NCBI GenBank assembly: GCA_022885665.1
Contig: JAGQDJ010000067.1
Location: forward strand, 124,001-188,000
Direction of reading: 5' to 3'
Length of the DNA: 64,000 nucleotides
From: Triops longicaudatus
Taxonomy: Eukaryota; Arthropoda; Branchiopoda; Notostraca; Triopsidae
Under the pieces are notes generated by a model that was given only the letters and a program-made list of their open reading frames with translations, made no database searches and was not told the DNA's origin. Below are positions 38,405 to 49,126 of this stretch, piece by piece; position 1 is the first letter of the stretch; each line of letters begins with the position of its first letter. Position numbers and translations under genes: made by a program.

Positions 38405-39258
38405 ATGGGTAACCGTTCATCTTTGATGTTACGTGAGGAGGAAATCAAAGAGATCCAGGATGAAACTGGCTGTAAGTTAAGTGTTATTATTTTTTTTTAT
38501 TTACTTAAAATCTAGTAACCCTTTGATTTTAAGTTTCCGTGTACCTGCTTTGCTGTTCTTGTCACAAGCCTCAAATGTATGGCTAATCACGTCTTGTCCC
38601 CTTTTCTAGTTACACCCAGCCAAATTGAGCGCCTTTACAGCCGTTTTACCAGTCTGGATAAAGGAGATAATGGCACGCTCTCTAGAGATGATTTCCAAAG
38701 GATACCCGAGTTGGCCATAAATCCTCTTGGCGAACGAATTATCAATTCCTTTTTCGCCGAAAGCACGGGATCCGATGAGCAGGTCAATTTCAGGCAGTTC
38801 ATGCGTGTCCTTGCCCATTTCCGTCCAATTAAGAAGAACCGTGAAAACAAGATGAACTCGCGAGAAGCTAAGCTTCATTGTAAGTTTTCAGTATTATATT
38901 AACCAATTTAATTATGTTTTATCATACCTAGTTGCCTTTAAAATGTATGACACCGACGGTGACGACGTTATCTCTCGCGAAGAGTTGCTTTCGGTTCTAC
39001 AAACAATGGTGGGCGATAACATTAGGTAATTTGTTTTTCCAACCCGTAATATATTCTGTCACATTGACGGTTTCATGAAGTAACATATGTTATGTTTCTT
39101 GTGTGATATCCAGTGAAGAGCAACTAGCAAGTATCGCTGAACGAACAATTCTGGAAGCTGATAAAGACGGTGACCAAAAGATTTCCTTTCAAGAATTCTG
39201 CGAAGTTCTCGAACGTACCGACGTCGAACAGAAGATGTCTATCCGTTTCCTGAACTAA
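38405..39258 (+). CDS. CHP1: calcineurin B homologous protein 1 (CHP1), EF-hand protein
   Basis: Exons 38405-38471, 38610-38879, 38932-39025 and 39114-39258 join (phases 1, 1, 2) into 191 codons. The product matches CHP1 over its full length: MGNRSS carries an N-myristoylation signal, and SQIERLYSRFTSLDKG is the family signature. EF-hand 1 (from residue 39) is degenerate, as in the family. EF-hand 3 (119-130, DTDGDDVISREE) and EF-hand 4 (160-171, DKDGDQKISFQE) are canonical Ca2+-binding loops. It ends MSIRFLN. CHP1 binds and stabilises Na+/H+ exchangers, can inhibit calcineurin, and in animals also activates ER glycerol-phosphate acyltransferase. Length is close to the usual 195. AATAAA at 39360-39365 probably ends the message. 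The gene is convergent with SEC23, 260 bp away. Calcineurin B itself is a less good match because of the N-terminus and the MSIRFL end. Confidence 0.95.
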
Positions 39259-39359
39259 TTTCTACAATTGTTATGTGCTAGTTTATACTTAAAAATCACT
39301 ACCTTTCTGTTTATAAGCGCGCCATTCCAAGTTTACTTAAAAAATGTTTTAAAAAAATC

Positions 39360-39365
39360 AATAAA
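39360..39365 (+). terminator. poly(A) signal of CHP1
   Basis: AATAAA about 100 bp after the CHP1 stop codon. It lies in the short spacer shared with the 3' end of the opposing SEC23 gene, whose own signal is not obvious (ATGAATAAG on the minus strand near 39.46 kb). Confidence 0.6.
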
Positions 39366-39518
39366 CAACTGGTTCTAGTTCAGTTTGTATATAGGCAAAA
39401 GAATTGTATACACCTATAAGAAACAAGCTTATACAACAATGTAGAAATAAAACCCTTATTCATATTCCCACAAACAATCCATGTTTACGAATTCAGATAT
39501 TTCTTTCTTAACGAAAAT

Positions 39519-42500
39519 TTAAGCTGTCGAGGACACCGCCAACTTCTTCAAATGATCCATAAATACTTGCAAGCTTACGTCGTCCGTTAACACAGGAGCT
39601 CCACCACTTCCATCCTAAGAAAAATTGCGAGAGTATTAGCTATTCTCTTAGAAAAAGTTTGGGTTCCCATTTTTCTCTTTGGGGGAGGGGGACTGCCAAC
39701 ACCAGGAGACCTTCACCTAGTAGCAAAACAAACCAAACACCCAAACCAACCAACCAAAAGAAAAATCCCCTAAAAAATATAATTGATAACCAACCGAGTA
39801 TGGAACAGGCATCGCCTATAACGGCCAAAATGGGGACACAAGGGAAAACAAAAGACAACATATTAATACACGAGCGTTAAATTTTTGGATTTAAATAATA
39901 TAATCAATTGGGCTAACTAAATAAAATAATAATAAAATTAGAACCGATCGCACTTACCCCGCCATAAGCGTACATATTGTTGTGCGTTTGAGACGGGTTG
40001 ACTTTGGACAGCAAGAACCGAGCCTGCAACAGAAAGAAAGAGTTACGCACGCATGATAAGTATTCCTGAAAAACTTTATTGGTTCAATTTAGGAGGACCG
40101 CTCAGGTCTTACCTGTGATCCGCCTTGTTCTGTATCAATGTAACGGGGCATTGGGAACCGGGTTTGCAGAATTTCTTGGGCGTCATCCACAGGAGCTTGC
40201 AATAATTGTTTGAAATTTTCATAGCCGGGCATATTTTGGTAGCCAGCAGCTCGCCATTGAGCAATAGTCTACAGAAAACGTTCATCATAACACTACGGTA
40301 ACAGAGGTTTTTACCTCGCCGTGGAAGATGAGAATTTGGAAAAACGTGTCCATGAGCAAAATCCTATCAGGCTGAATACTGCTCGTGTCCAAGAGGACAG
40401 GCTCTGGAGGACCGTTAAAGCTGTAGCTGTACAAAATCGGCTGGATCATCACCAAACACTGTGTCAAATCCTCTCGGTTCAACATATGACTAAAGGGACA
40501 ATACAGAACATGAGTAACTTGTAGATGCGATTTCAGGAAAGTATTTACCGGTAAAACGAAGTTTCATCAGGACTGTTATTGAAAACTTGCAAAAATTGTG
40601 ACCGCCTTAAATGGAACATAAACTGAGGATAAAGGCTAAAGTTTTCAGACAAGCGGAAGCTGGTTACATCATCCTTGGAATATTCACCGAATTTCTGGCA
40701 CTGAAATGCAAAAACATATACGTTATTATTGTCATACTTTCAAGCTTAAAGTATACTTACCAAGCGGATGAGCATTCTATCAACCCAACGCAGGACATCG
40801 GGACCTTCATCAGTTTCGGCTCTGAAAGTTGCCAAGCGAGCCATAAGGACTGCCGCAGCTTCTTGATCAAAACCAGCGGAAATATGATGCAAATTTGCCG
40901 TTGCATCCGCCCAGCTGTAAAGAGAATCATTTCTTTATCTGTCGAACAGCACCGCTACGATAGTTACTTTCTTGCCACTGTAGTGACTCGCACGCGCTTT
41001 TGACCACTCGAGTGTTGGTATTGCGTGATGAATTGTATGCAGCCACGCCCACCCTGCGGAATAGGGGCACCATGCTGGTTGATAACTTCAAAGAAGATGG
41101 CGGGAGTCGTGTTCGGTCCCAAGGTACAGAATTTCCATTGACATGTACCACCGACACCCATTTCCGTTTCTGAAACCGACGGTCCTTTCACATTCATTGA
41201 GACGCAGGGACCAATGGCTCCACTAACTACAAAAATAATATGCATTAAACCCATGCACGATACACTACCCACGCGAGAATACACCAACCCGACATTATTG
41301 GAAATAAATAAAGTAAACAAACAAAAATCGTAAAATCATATTAAAAATTAAAGTTAATCACTAAAACGGGTTAATAATTACAAGAATAAAATTAACACTA
41401 AATTTAACACTCGACACATAACAAATAAAAATGAAACAAAACTAAATAAACAAACGAATTGTAAAAAAAATATATATATATATAAAAAGAAAATAGGACA
41501 TAAACGATAACCATACATGGCTTGCTACCATAATTAGCTAGCGAAAATTATGTTACTTTTCAATTCGCGTGAGGTCTTCACTTCAAGGATGGCATTAAAA
41601 GCCATTTTGAACTCGCTGCGCTGGTCTCGCGCAAAGATGCGTTGGAACGTTTGCTTGAACAGTGAAGAGTTAAAGGAATCGCCCATAACCATATGTCCTC
41701 CTGTATGATTAGGACAGGTCTTCATTTCCAGCAAACCAGTTTGATCCAAGGCACATGAGTAGATATCGATGGCATGGCCGTTGGCCGATGCCCGGGCGGC
41801 TAAGCCTTCGTAATGCTTCGATGCTTTCTTTAAGTATTTCGCGGCATCTTTCTCAATATCGTGATGCGAGCGAATGGGCAGCTTCAGGTCGTCATTCACA
41901 ACCATGCCGGGACCCTGGGAGCAAGCACCGCCAACAAAGAGCATGATACGCCCTCCGGCATTGGGGAAGGTGCACTATATACCAAAACGTAATGACAACA
42001 TTGCTTAGGTAAAAAATACAAACGCGCACCTCTAGAAGACCAACAGCAATGGAAAGCGCCACACCAGTGGACCGCAAGGGGCGTTTGCCTTGAGGAACAG
42101 GCCATGGATCGCGTTGAAGTTCGCCCAACAAGTCAGTTAAACTCATGTCGCACTTGTGAACAGGTTGCAAGAAGCGACCACCAGGAGAAACAGGCTGACC
42201 ACGACCAGCCATAACGCTAGCAGGGGAAGTAGAGGAAGGACCACCCGGGGCACCAGGAGGTACGTTGCCAGGGGCACCGGGAGTTCCTGCGACTCCTCCA
42301 GCTGCTGGAGTCCCTACGCCACCTTTGCCGATGCCTAACATATCCTGGACTTGCTTGGTGGTAAAATCTTTGGTTCCACGGAAAACGTAAGATTTTGCAC
42401 AGCCTTCGCAGCCCAGTTCGTGAACCTGGACCATTTTGCCAAACGTGATAAGGCCGATCAACGCGTTTGGAGGTAGCAGTGACAACGACATTTGCAAGGA

Positions 42501-43063
42501 CTCTTTCAAGGCAGCTAGTTCCTCATCATCCACGCAAGTATCCACTACTAGTAAGAAGATTGGTGGCATGGACTGAGCACGCTATAGAAACACATGACAT
42601 GTTAAAAACAAAAAATACCATTTTACACACAACAATACGTACAGTAATGGTATATTCGATGGTAGAGAATTGCGGAATGATCTCAGCCGGCTGGTGTTGT
42701 TCAGAGATGGCTGCATATTGCGGAGGGAACGGATTGCGTTGGAAACAAAAGTTGCACACCCAGAGTTTTGCGCGGTAGTCAACTTGACACAGCGGGTTCA
42801 AGATCGCTCGGCAAGTGCCCCTTGTACACAATACGGGATCATACTGGATCGGGGGTAAATCTACATAATAAAGTAACTGAAGTCAACTGTGTTGGAATGT
42901 AATTATGATAGTTACCAGGCCTTTCTTTCAAAGGGGTGAAGAGACAACCGACCGGAACAACTAGCCGGGTAGCTTCAAGTCGGCTTGACGGCCAAACATT
43001 CCACGAAAAACGTACCCCATCCCTGTCTTCGTTTTGCTGGATGAATTCTTGATACGTGGCCAT
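39519..43063 (-). CDS. SEC23: SEC23, COPII inner-coat GTPase-activating subunit
   Basis: Eleven exons (minus): 43063-42916, 42860-42643, 42581-42030, 41974-41557, 41226-40968, 40914-40761, 40700-40549, 40489-40315, 40268-40113, 40023-39958 and 39614-39519. Phases agree throughout and give 797 residues, against about 765 in human SEC23A. The start MATYQEFIQQNEDRDGVRF and the end DDVSLQVFMDHLKKLAVS match the family. The zinc finger is intact (Cys 61, 66, 85, 88). The vWA-like trunk, beta-sandwich, helical and gelsolin regions follow in order. SEC23 with SEC24 forms the inner COPII coat and stimulates GTP hydrolysis by SAR1 on ER exit sites. The extra length is mainly a Gly/Pro/Ala-rich insert at about residues 205-258. 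Introns are mostly 50-90 bp; the last one (343 bp) is long and holds low-complexity DNA. A 5' UTR intron is likely (acceptor at 43089-43091, donor near 43317). Confidence 0.97.
42174..42329 (-). other. Gly/Pro/Ala-rich insert coding region in SEC23
   Basis: About 52 residues (TPGAPGN, PPGAPGGP, MAGRGQPVSPGGR) lie between the trunk motif DMLGIG and RFLQPV, where human SEC23A has a shorter Pro/Gln-rich loop. It is read inside one long exon with no stop or splice site, so it is part of the protein. Confidence 0.85.
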
Positions 43064-43406
43064 TGTAATACACTGAAGAGCATGAATTCTGCAAAGTAAA
43101 ATCTTATATTAACACATTACGCTGAAATCCGTTATTTTGCAGATAGTAAGAGACAAGTTTCAGCGTTGATTAAAAAAGTTACGAAAGGTAACACATACTA
43201 ACATATATATATATTTAAGCGAAGACACGGCGATCTCTGCTGTATATAAAAGATTGATCAGATCGTTTAACGAGGCTTTTCTACAATCAGTACAATTAAT
43301 TTACGAAATCACCTACCAGATATCCTGCCAACACACAAGAATCCTCTAACCAGCTGAAAACTATCGATATGCTTGAAGATGCGATACCTGCCACATCACC
43401 AGCAAG

Positions 43407-43414
43407 TGACGTCA
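43407..43414. promoter_or_regulatory. perfect CRE (TGACGTCA) at the SEC23 promoter
   Basis: An exact palindromic cyclic-AMP-response-type element lies 344 bp upstream of the SEC23 start codon, just upstream of a likely 5' UTR donor and next to a minus-strand TCAGT initiator word (about 43416-43420). CREB3/CrebA factors are known to drive secretory-pathway genes, including COPII genes, through CRE-like sites. That link here is inference. Confidence 0.45.
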
Positions 43415-43429
43415 TCACTGAAAAGCGGG

Positions 43430-44640
43430 AATATAGAACGGAGGTCTCGAGAACGATCAGGGAAAGTAATTCTCTCATATACGTACACGATTTACTCGTC
43501 AACCACTTTACGTAAAAATATTTTTTAAATACATAATTTTAAATTGCATAGCTTTTTTTCTTAAATAAAGAATCTAACATTAAAAGCCAAACCGTGTGTT
43601 TAATTCAAGAAGGCAACTAATTATGTTCACGCCTAATTAACAGAACATAGAATGTTTCAGTGAAAAATAATACTTTACAGTATAAAATCACACCAAAATC
43701 ACTTAAAAGTCATGAAATGTCGCGAATCCAAAAAATTCGTCTTTAAACGATAAACGAATAAGTATACTAAAAAGCAAAGAAAAAATAAAAAATAAATGAA
43801 ATGTTAAAAATTTTATGCTCGATATACACTCATATTTTTTAGACTTTCAGAGCATTTTAACCTCTATTTTCTAAAATTTTCTGTGTTATCCTTTTTTTCG
43901 TTATCCTGTGTTGGGTGCATTCCTGCCAAGTAAGAGTGGAAGTTTACTGTGCGTGTATCGAATTTAATATTCTGTATGTATCATAACTTTTTTGCAGTAG
44001 TTTATTATTTTTGCTAGCATGTTAAAATAGTGCTGAACCGATAAAACTTGCTAAAATTTGACATAGTTTATGTTGTCTACAATTGTACCAAGTTGGAAAA
44101 ATATACGGATATAAAAAAAACACCGATGGAGGATTTCAAGTACGGGCCTGTTGCTCGTTCGCGTGTCACATTCAAGAATTTTTAACTGCTCTTTCATTAA
44201 CGCACTTTATTAAGTGCAGTTACCTTTCTTTTTCATCTAAGTTCTGCAATTGAGGTAACTTTCGTAAAAGTTACTTCACCAATAAATAATGCCAGTATTA
44301 TGGTGAAAATCATGTTAATGTTTCAACGTACGGAGACTTAACGTGCCAACGAGGCTTACATAAAGTAATAATCTATGCAAGGAAATGACCCTTATGAATA
44401 AACGTCGTACTGATAAAGTGGCCCCGCGTGACCGGAATAGGAACACGAATAAGTGAAAGTGGAAAGAGTTTCCAAACAATATCCTTTAAGTTAGCCTCGG
44501 AAGTTCCGCTGAGTTTGGGTCAGGCTAAGGTTGCTCGGCTTTTCCTCGTAAGAAATACCGAATTACGTACTCCGCTCCCAAAATTGCGTGACCTTTCTTT
44601 ACTACTTTCCTCGTTTTTGTCAATTATGCGCAATTCTCGA
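43430..44640. other. AT-rich spacer between SEC23 and the RR cuticle gene
   Basis: No gene seen. Very AT-rich to about 44.1 kb, then a more mixed segment (44.4-44.64 kb) that probably belongs to the promoter of the cuticle gene. Confidence 0.55.
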
Positions 44641-44644
44641 AGAG

Positions 44645-44650
44645 TATAAA
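44645..44650 (+). promoter_or_regulatory. TATA box of the RR cuticle gene
   Basis: TATAAA 67 bp upstream of the start codon, with a pyrimidine-rich TCATT initiator-like stretch about 30-40 bp downstream. Confidence 0.65.
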
Positions 44651-44716
44651 GCCCAAGTTACCTGTACACTCCTCGTATTCATTCATTCACATTTCAACAG
44701 TTCTCACGATTAGACC

Positions 44717-45557
44717 ATGGAAATCTTACCAGTAAGCCGAGACATATTCTCTCAGTTACGTTCGATTTTAACGTGATTGAATTTAGGTATATCTCGTGGC
44801 TATCCTTCTCGTCAGAATGGCAGCCGCAGGGTTGAATCATTTACCAGCTGAACAGGATGTTGCACAAGTAGATATAACGAGTTCTCCTTTACGTTTTGAG
44901 AGCAACTGGTTTCAATTGATTCTTAGGCTGGAAGTGAGCATGGATTCCGCTATGCAGTAAATGACTATAACGGAAACGAGCATTCTCACCAGCAACAAAA
45001 ACTTGGAGACACCACAACTGGAGAATATAAGGTTTTGTTGCCTGACGGAAGACTGCAAACAGTCACCTACATCGCTGATGCAGGAGGTAAATAGTCTTAA
45101 CATATTTCCTCGTGGTTGCGATACATTATTTCGGCCTAATGTTTCAGGTTACCGAGCTAAAGTGTCTTACACACCCGCAAGTCCCGGAGAAGCTACGACT
45201 GCCGGTGCAGGTGTACCAGGCACCGGAATTGCACCAATTGATGTGCCACCACCAAATGTTGTACCAGCCCGCGGAGCATTTCCAGTCTACCCAACCGTAC
45301 CGGTCAATCCCAATCTTTCTTATAACAACGTACATGTGGATAGAAATGTACCAACTGCGTTCGGTCCATCGTCAGGCTCCATCTACCCTGGACATCCCTT
45401 GTACCGGCCTGAGTTGGCGTACCAAGGAGTTACCAACTATGGACCACAACTGTCTTATCAACCTGGCTATGTACCGTTCGCTTATAACCAGCTTGGCTTC
45501 AGAAACCAAGCAACATATCATCCTTTCTATCGTGCTTTGGCTGTGGGTAAAAAATAA
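44717..45557 (+). CDS. RR-type chitin-binding cuticular protein
   Basis: Exons 44717-44731, 44787-44867, 44927-45086 and 45148-45557 (phases 0, 0, 1) give 221 residues. The signal peptide MEILPVYLVAILLVRMAAAG is split after codon 5. Residues about 38-95 form a Rebers-Riddiford chitin-binding domain: GFRYAVNDYNGN, then TGEYKVLLPDGRLQTVTYIA, then GGYRAKVSYTP. The C-terminal 120 residues are Pro/Tyr/Val-rich with repeated YQP/YNQ-like words and no known fold. The protein should be secreted by epidermis and bind chitin in the cuticle. The DGRLQTVTY core and the Asp-Tyr-Asn-Gly lead are typical of crustacean RR proteins. The second intron was placed at CAA|GTAGAT because reading on yields an early stop; this donor is weak and is the least certain junction. 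AATAAA is at 45604-45609. Confidence 0.85.
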
Positions 45558-45603
45558 GTCATGATTTTTTGTTAGAGCTTAAATTCTTTTCATACCGGTG
45601 GAC

Positions 45604-45609
45604 AATAAA
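45604..45609 (+). terminator. poly(A) signal of the RR cuticle gene
   Basis: AATAAA 46 bp after the stop codon. Confidence 0.6.
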
Positions 45610-45806
45610 AAGAAGCTTTTATAAATTCAACCATGAGGCTGTTTTTTCCACCATTTTCATTAGTGGCGTGGTGAGGTTCAACTGCGCTCAGGGCAATTCC
45701 CCCCCCCCCCCCATTCACACACTTCTCGCACATACACATACAAACATAACTGAACACATAAACTGAGATCAGTTACGCCGCATTTCGATTTTTAGTTCGT
45801 CTACAG

Positions 45807-46014
45807 CAGTGGTGCCCAACCTTTTTTCACCCGAGGGCCGCGCGCGACATGATATAAAATCTCGCGGGCCTGAATGTTCCGGTTTCGCTAGAATCATGCC
45901 GACGTTAAAAATGAAATTACGCAGTGATATACATGAACGGTATAAATAAGCGGGCCGCATGAGGCACCTTCGCGGGCCGGATATGGCCCGCGGGCCGTAG
46001 GTTGGGCACCACTC
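45807..46014. mobile_element. hAT-type MITE, 208 bp, perfect 8-bp target duplication
   Basis: Opens CAGTGGTGCCCAACCT and closes with its inverted copy (15 of 16 positions identical). It is flanked on both sides by GTCTACAG (45799-45806 and 46015-46022). The CAGTGGTG...CAACCT terminus, 8-bp duplication and GC-rich CGCGGGCC interior are typical of non-autonomous hAT elements. No coding capacity. Confidence 0.93.
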
Positions 46015-46092
46015 GTCTACAGAAACGTAATTTGAGACATATTTTAAAAAAATCATATTGTGTGTATGTAAGAGAATTAGGAACACCGCACC

Positions 46093-46349
46093 CAGTGGCG
46101 CAGCCAGGGGGTAGGCCCGGCAGGCCCAGGCCTACCCCGAAATCCTTAAAAAAAAAATTTACTCCTCCTTTTCGCAATTGTAGCAGGTCTTACATTGATG
46201 CACATGAATTCATGAATGTCTTGTTGCGTGGGCCGGTGAGCTAATACTAGCTGGCCCCCCGCAAATAAAAATTTAGTTGAATTGAGACAAATTGAGGGGC
46301 GTTTGAGTGTACAGGCATACCCCGAAACAAATTCCTAGCTGCGCCTCCG
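46093..46349. mobile_element. second hAT-type MITE, 257 bp, perfect 8-bp target duplication
   Basis: Opens CAGTGGCGCAGCCAGG and ends with the inverted copy CGGAGGCGCAGCTAGG (13 of 16 identical). It is flanked by ACCGCACC at 46085-46092 and again at 46350-46357. Different family from its neighbour 79 bp to the left. The interior has a GGCAGGCCCAGGCC stretch and no coding capacity. Confidence 0.92.
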
Positions 46350-46359
46350 ACCGCACCTA

Positions 46360-48350
46360 TAACAGAAAGAAACGTGTGGTAGACAGATTTAAGCCCAAAA
46401 GTAATACTAACGAGCATTAATTCTAAGTGATCTGTTCCAAATCTTAGCATAAAATAAAATCTCATTATACACGATACTGAACGGGAAGGAGAACTTGCTG
46501 GATGAAGCCGTTATGACCCTAATTTTCTAGCCCTAAGTCCATAATGACCAATATTAGCTAAAACGCCGCTCAGGGATATTTGGAACTTGCTTGCACACAA
46601 TAGCATATTGTCTGTTATAACCGATATTCATTATAAAATTTTTTTGGCATTGGAATTGCAATGTTATGGGCGAATAAGTGATATGTAAGAGATGCACGCG
46701 TATGTTAGAACATAAAAACCTATTTTCGCAAGAACTTATGACAAGAAGGAAAATTACCTCCAGCCGTTGCATAGTAGCCTATACCACACCAATAACCGGA
46801 AATTTAAAAAAAAACTAGGTTCTGGGTGAGTCGTAGCAGAACTAAAACTCGCTCATTTCAAAAGACTTCATTATGATTTTTTCCACCGTTGCCTTGAAAA
46901 ATAGTACCTTTTCTCCAAAATTTCTACTTTTTTGTAAAAAAAAAACTTATTAGTTTTTTCAAAAAACGGGATTGAATAAAATTTCTTTAAAGTAACTTTT
47001 CCACATTCGCGTGGTCTTTGTACGGATATTTTACTAATAAGTGCATAAGAGCAGACCACAAAGCCAATCAACTCTGGATAGACAGGGCAACTCACATAGC
47101 TGGTAGATTACCTTCTTTCGATGCACGAAAAAAAAATAACGAAAATCCGTTACGTGGCGGTCTAGCCGCGAGCATGCTGCTTGTTTGCTTTCCGCTTGAA
47201 CTCGCAAAAATAAATAAATAAAACGAGCAATCGCGCTCATCGCTTGCATAATTTCGAGGGTGATCTTTTTAGCTCTGAGTCTTAGAGTTATGACTGGTTG
47301 CAAAGGGCATTAATTTAATGGAATAACGAGAAGTGAAAGTCGTCAATGTCAAATTGCGAAACCGAAAGTGTTGTTGAGGGCGAAAGAAACAAAGTCCTCT
47401 TTACATACGCATGCAAAACGTAAAACGTGCAAAATGTTCCAAGCTTTGCGTAGGGCACACACTTACCTAACTCCGGTCCAGTGAGTAGCTGTATAAATTG
47501 ATGGAAAACATTAAAGACACAATATAGAATACTTTGGAAACTTAAAATAAAATGCGAAAAGTGTATGAAAAAGAAACAGCGACAATATGTTTCCTAACCA
47601 TTCTTGTCAAAGGCGTCGTTAAGCGAATGAGTTCGCAGAAATGCAACTTTTTATTGTAGTTTGCAAAGGAGAGCAGTGAAAATGTTAACCTCGATATGCA
47701 TCGTGAAGTGGGCTTAAAAGTTCTATTCGGCCAGAGCCTCCTCAACGGGCAAAAAAATGGTGACTTAAACGCAACAAGTACAAAATTTCTTCTAAACAGC
47801 AATGTCGCGTAAAAGTATTGTACTGTACAGTCAAATGTCCTTAGCATTGCATTAGTTCGCTGTGTTATTTGTCAGGGTGACGTCGGTAATCCTAATAATG
47901 TTAATTAACAAACATATTGCTATAATAAGAAAAGACACGATAGAAATAAACTAAAAAATCTCTACGAAATTAAAAGAAAAGGATAATGTATTCAAATCTG
48001 AAAAGAAACTATATGAATTTATGACCCATATTGAAGAATGAATTAGCGTATATCGGAGCAATCACCACGCTATTGGCGTCCCCTTCCGCTTTGCCAACAT
48101 TCCGCCAATAATGCAGTCAATGTTGACCAGCAATTGAAGAGTAAGATAACCCTTATCATAAACAAGAGCTAGATATTAACAGGGTAAAAAAATGGAACAA
48201 TCCAAGGTGACATATTTTTGAGTTGAAGTAATATTAAAACTCGTTACAGTTAAATTTGCAGTTTGCCCTGTATTTTTCCACGTCCATTTCTACAATTTTA
48301 ATGAATTCAGATGTATGGTAGAAGTGCAATCTTTTCATGACAAAAGAGCT
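46360..48350. other. intergenic stretch
   Basis: No gene recognised. AT-rich, with several homopolymer runs; the frames present have no splice partners or motifs. Confidence 0.55.
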
Positions 48351-48356
48351 CGGTCC

Positions 48357-49023
48357 TTAGTAAATGTCGTTGTAGAGACCACCGCTCATATACTTGGAGG
48401 CACCGTATATGCCATAACCATTTCTACCATATCGACCACCAAAGCCATAGCCATAACCTAGTAGAATTTCCTATTAGAGAGTGCCTTGAAAACATACGAA
48501 ACAGAAGTTCTTACCAAGGTTGGAGTAATCGTATGGTCCAGCATAACCTAGATACAAAACTCTCATCAGTAACTTTGCATTTGATTTTTTTTTGTGTTAA
48601 CCAACTTACCACCAGCGAATGGCAATCCAAAGCCATAGTATTGAGTACCAAAACCGGCACCATAACCGTTTGAGTAACGACCGTAAGAGGGGCCATATCC
48701 GTAACCAAAGTCACCGTAACCTCCAGAGAACCCAAGACCTCCGTAATAGCCTCCATTTCCCAAACCGTAACCGCCGATTCCACCATAGCTGCCAATACCA
48801 CCGTAGCTGCCAATACCACCGTAGCTGCCAATACCACCGTAGCTGCCAATTCCTCCGTAACCGCCTAAACCGCCGTTAAAGGCACCTGGATAATATTGGC
48901 CGCAAGCAACACTCAAAAGAGCTGCCAAACAAAGAGTCTGTAAAACAAGACAAACATTTGTTATTAAATGCACGATGTCTTTATCACGCGCAAAGTAGGA
49001 GATTATACCTGTAAAAAGGACAT
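48357..49023 (-). CDS. Gly/Tyr-rich secreted protein with GSYGGI repeats
   Basis: Exons (minus) 49023-49009, 48937-48610, 48547-48515 and 48457-48357 (phases 0, 1, 1) give 158 residues. The signal peptide MSFLQTLCLAALLSVACGQ is split after codon 5. The mature part is almost entirely Gly, Tyr and small residues. Residues about 31-60 are five hexapeptide units of the type G-[SG]-Y-G-G-I, coded by a near-perfect 18-bp tandem array; further GYG/YGRY words follow, and the end is LYNDIY. Glycine/tyrosine-rich proteins of this kind are structural parts of arthropod cuticle, shell gland or adhesive secretions, where Tyr can be cross-linked. No domain is recognisable. A TATA box lies about 95 bp upstream. 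Exon 3 codes for only about 11 residues, another short repeat-like unit (GYAGPYDYSN). Confidence 0.88.
48771..48866 (-). repeat. 18-bp coding minisatellite in the Gly/Tyr gene
   Basis: About five tandem 18-bp units (plus strand CCGTAGCTGCCAATACCA), near-identical in the centre and diverged at the edges. They code for GSYGGI units. Confidence 0.92.
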
Positions 49024-49118
49024 TGTTCCTAACAGCAGACTTGAAACTGAAGGAGAAGTGATCTTGCTACTCGAGAGGCTGAGCAAGCTGTGATACTGGT
49101 TTACCATCGAAGGCTGTG

Positions 49119-49126
49119 CTTATATA
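49119..49126 (-). promoter_or_regulatory. TATA box of the 48.4-49.0 kb Gly/Tyr gene
   Basis: TATATAAG on the minus strand, 96 bp upstream of the start codon, leaving room for a leader of about 65 bases. Confidence 0.65.

Noticed and set aside
39656..39860. Possible MITE in the long last intron of SEC23
   Set aside because: G run and low-complexity AAACC repeats are present, but no matching inverted ends or target duplication were found.
41892..42569. 225-residue frame reading past the end of SEC23 exon 3
   Set aside because: The last part reads through the 55-bp intron; the donor after GLLE and the acceptor before CTFPN restore the family sequence.
45112..45564. 150-residue frame overlapping the last RR cuticle exon
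   Set aside because: Shadow of the Pro/Tyr-rich exon in another frame; the +1 frame continues the RR domain in phase.
48566..48973. Longer N-terminus MHLITNVCLVLQTLC... for the Gly/Tyr gene
   Set aside because: It reads back into the first intron; the spliced start MSFLQ|TLCLAA has good splice borders and a TATA box at correct distance.
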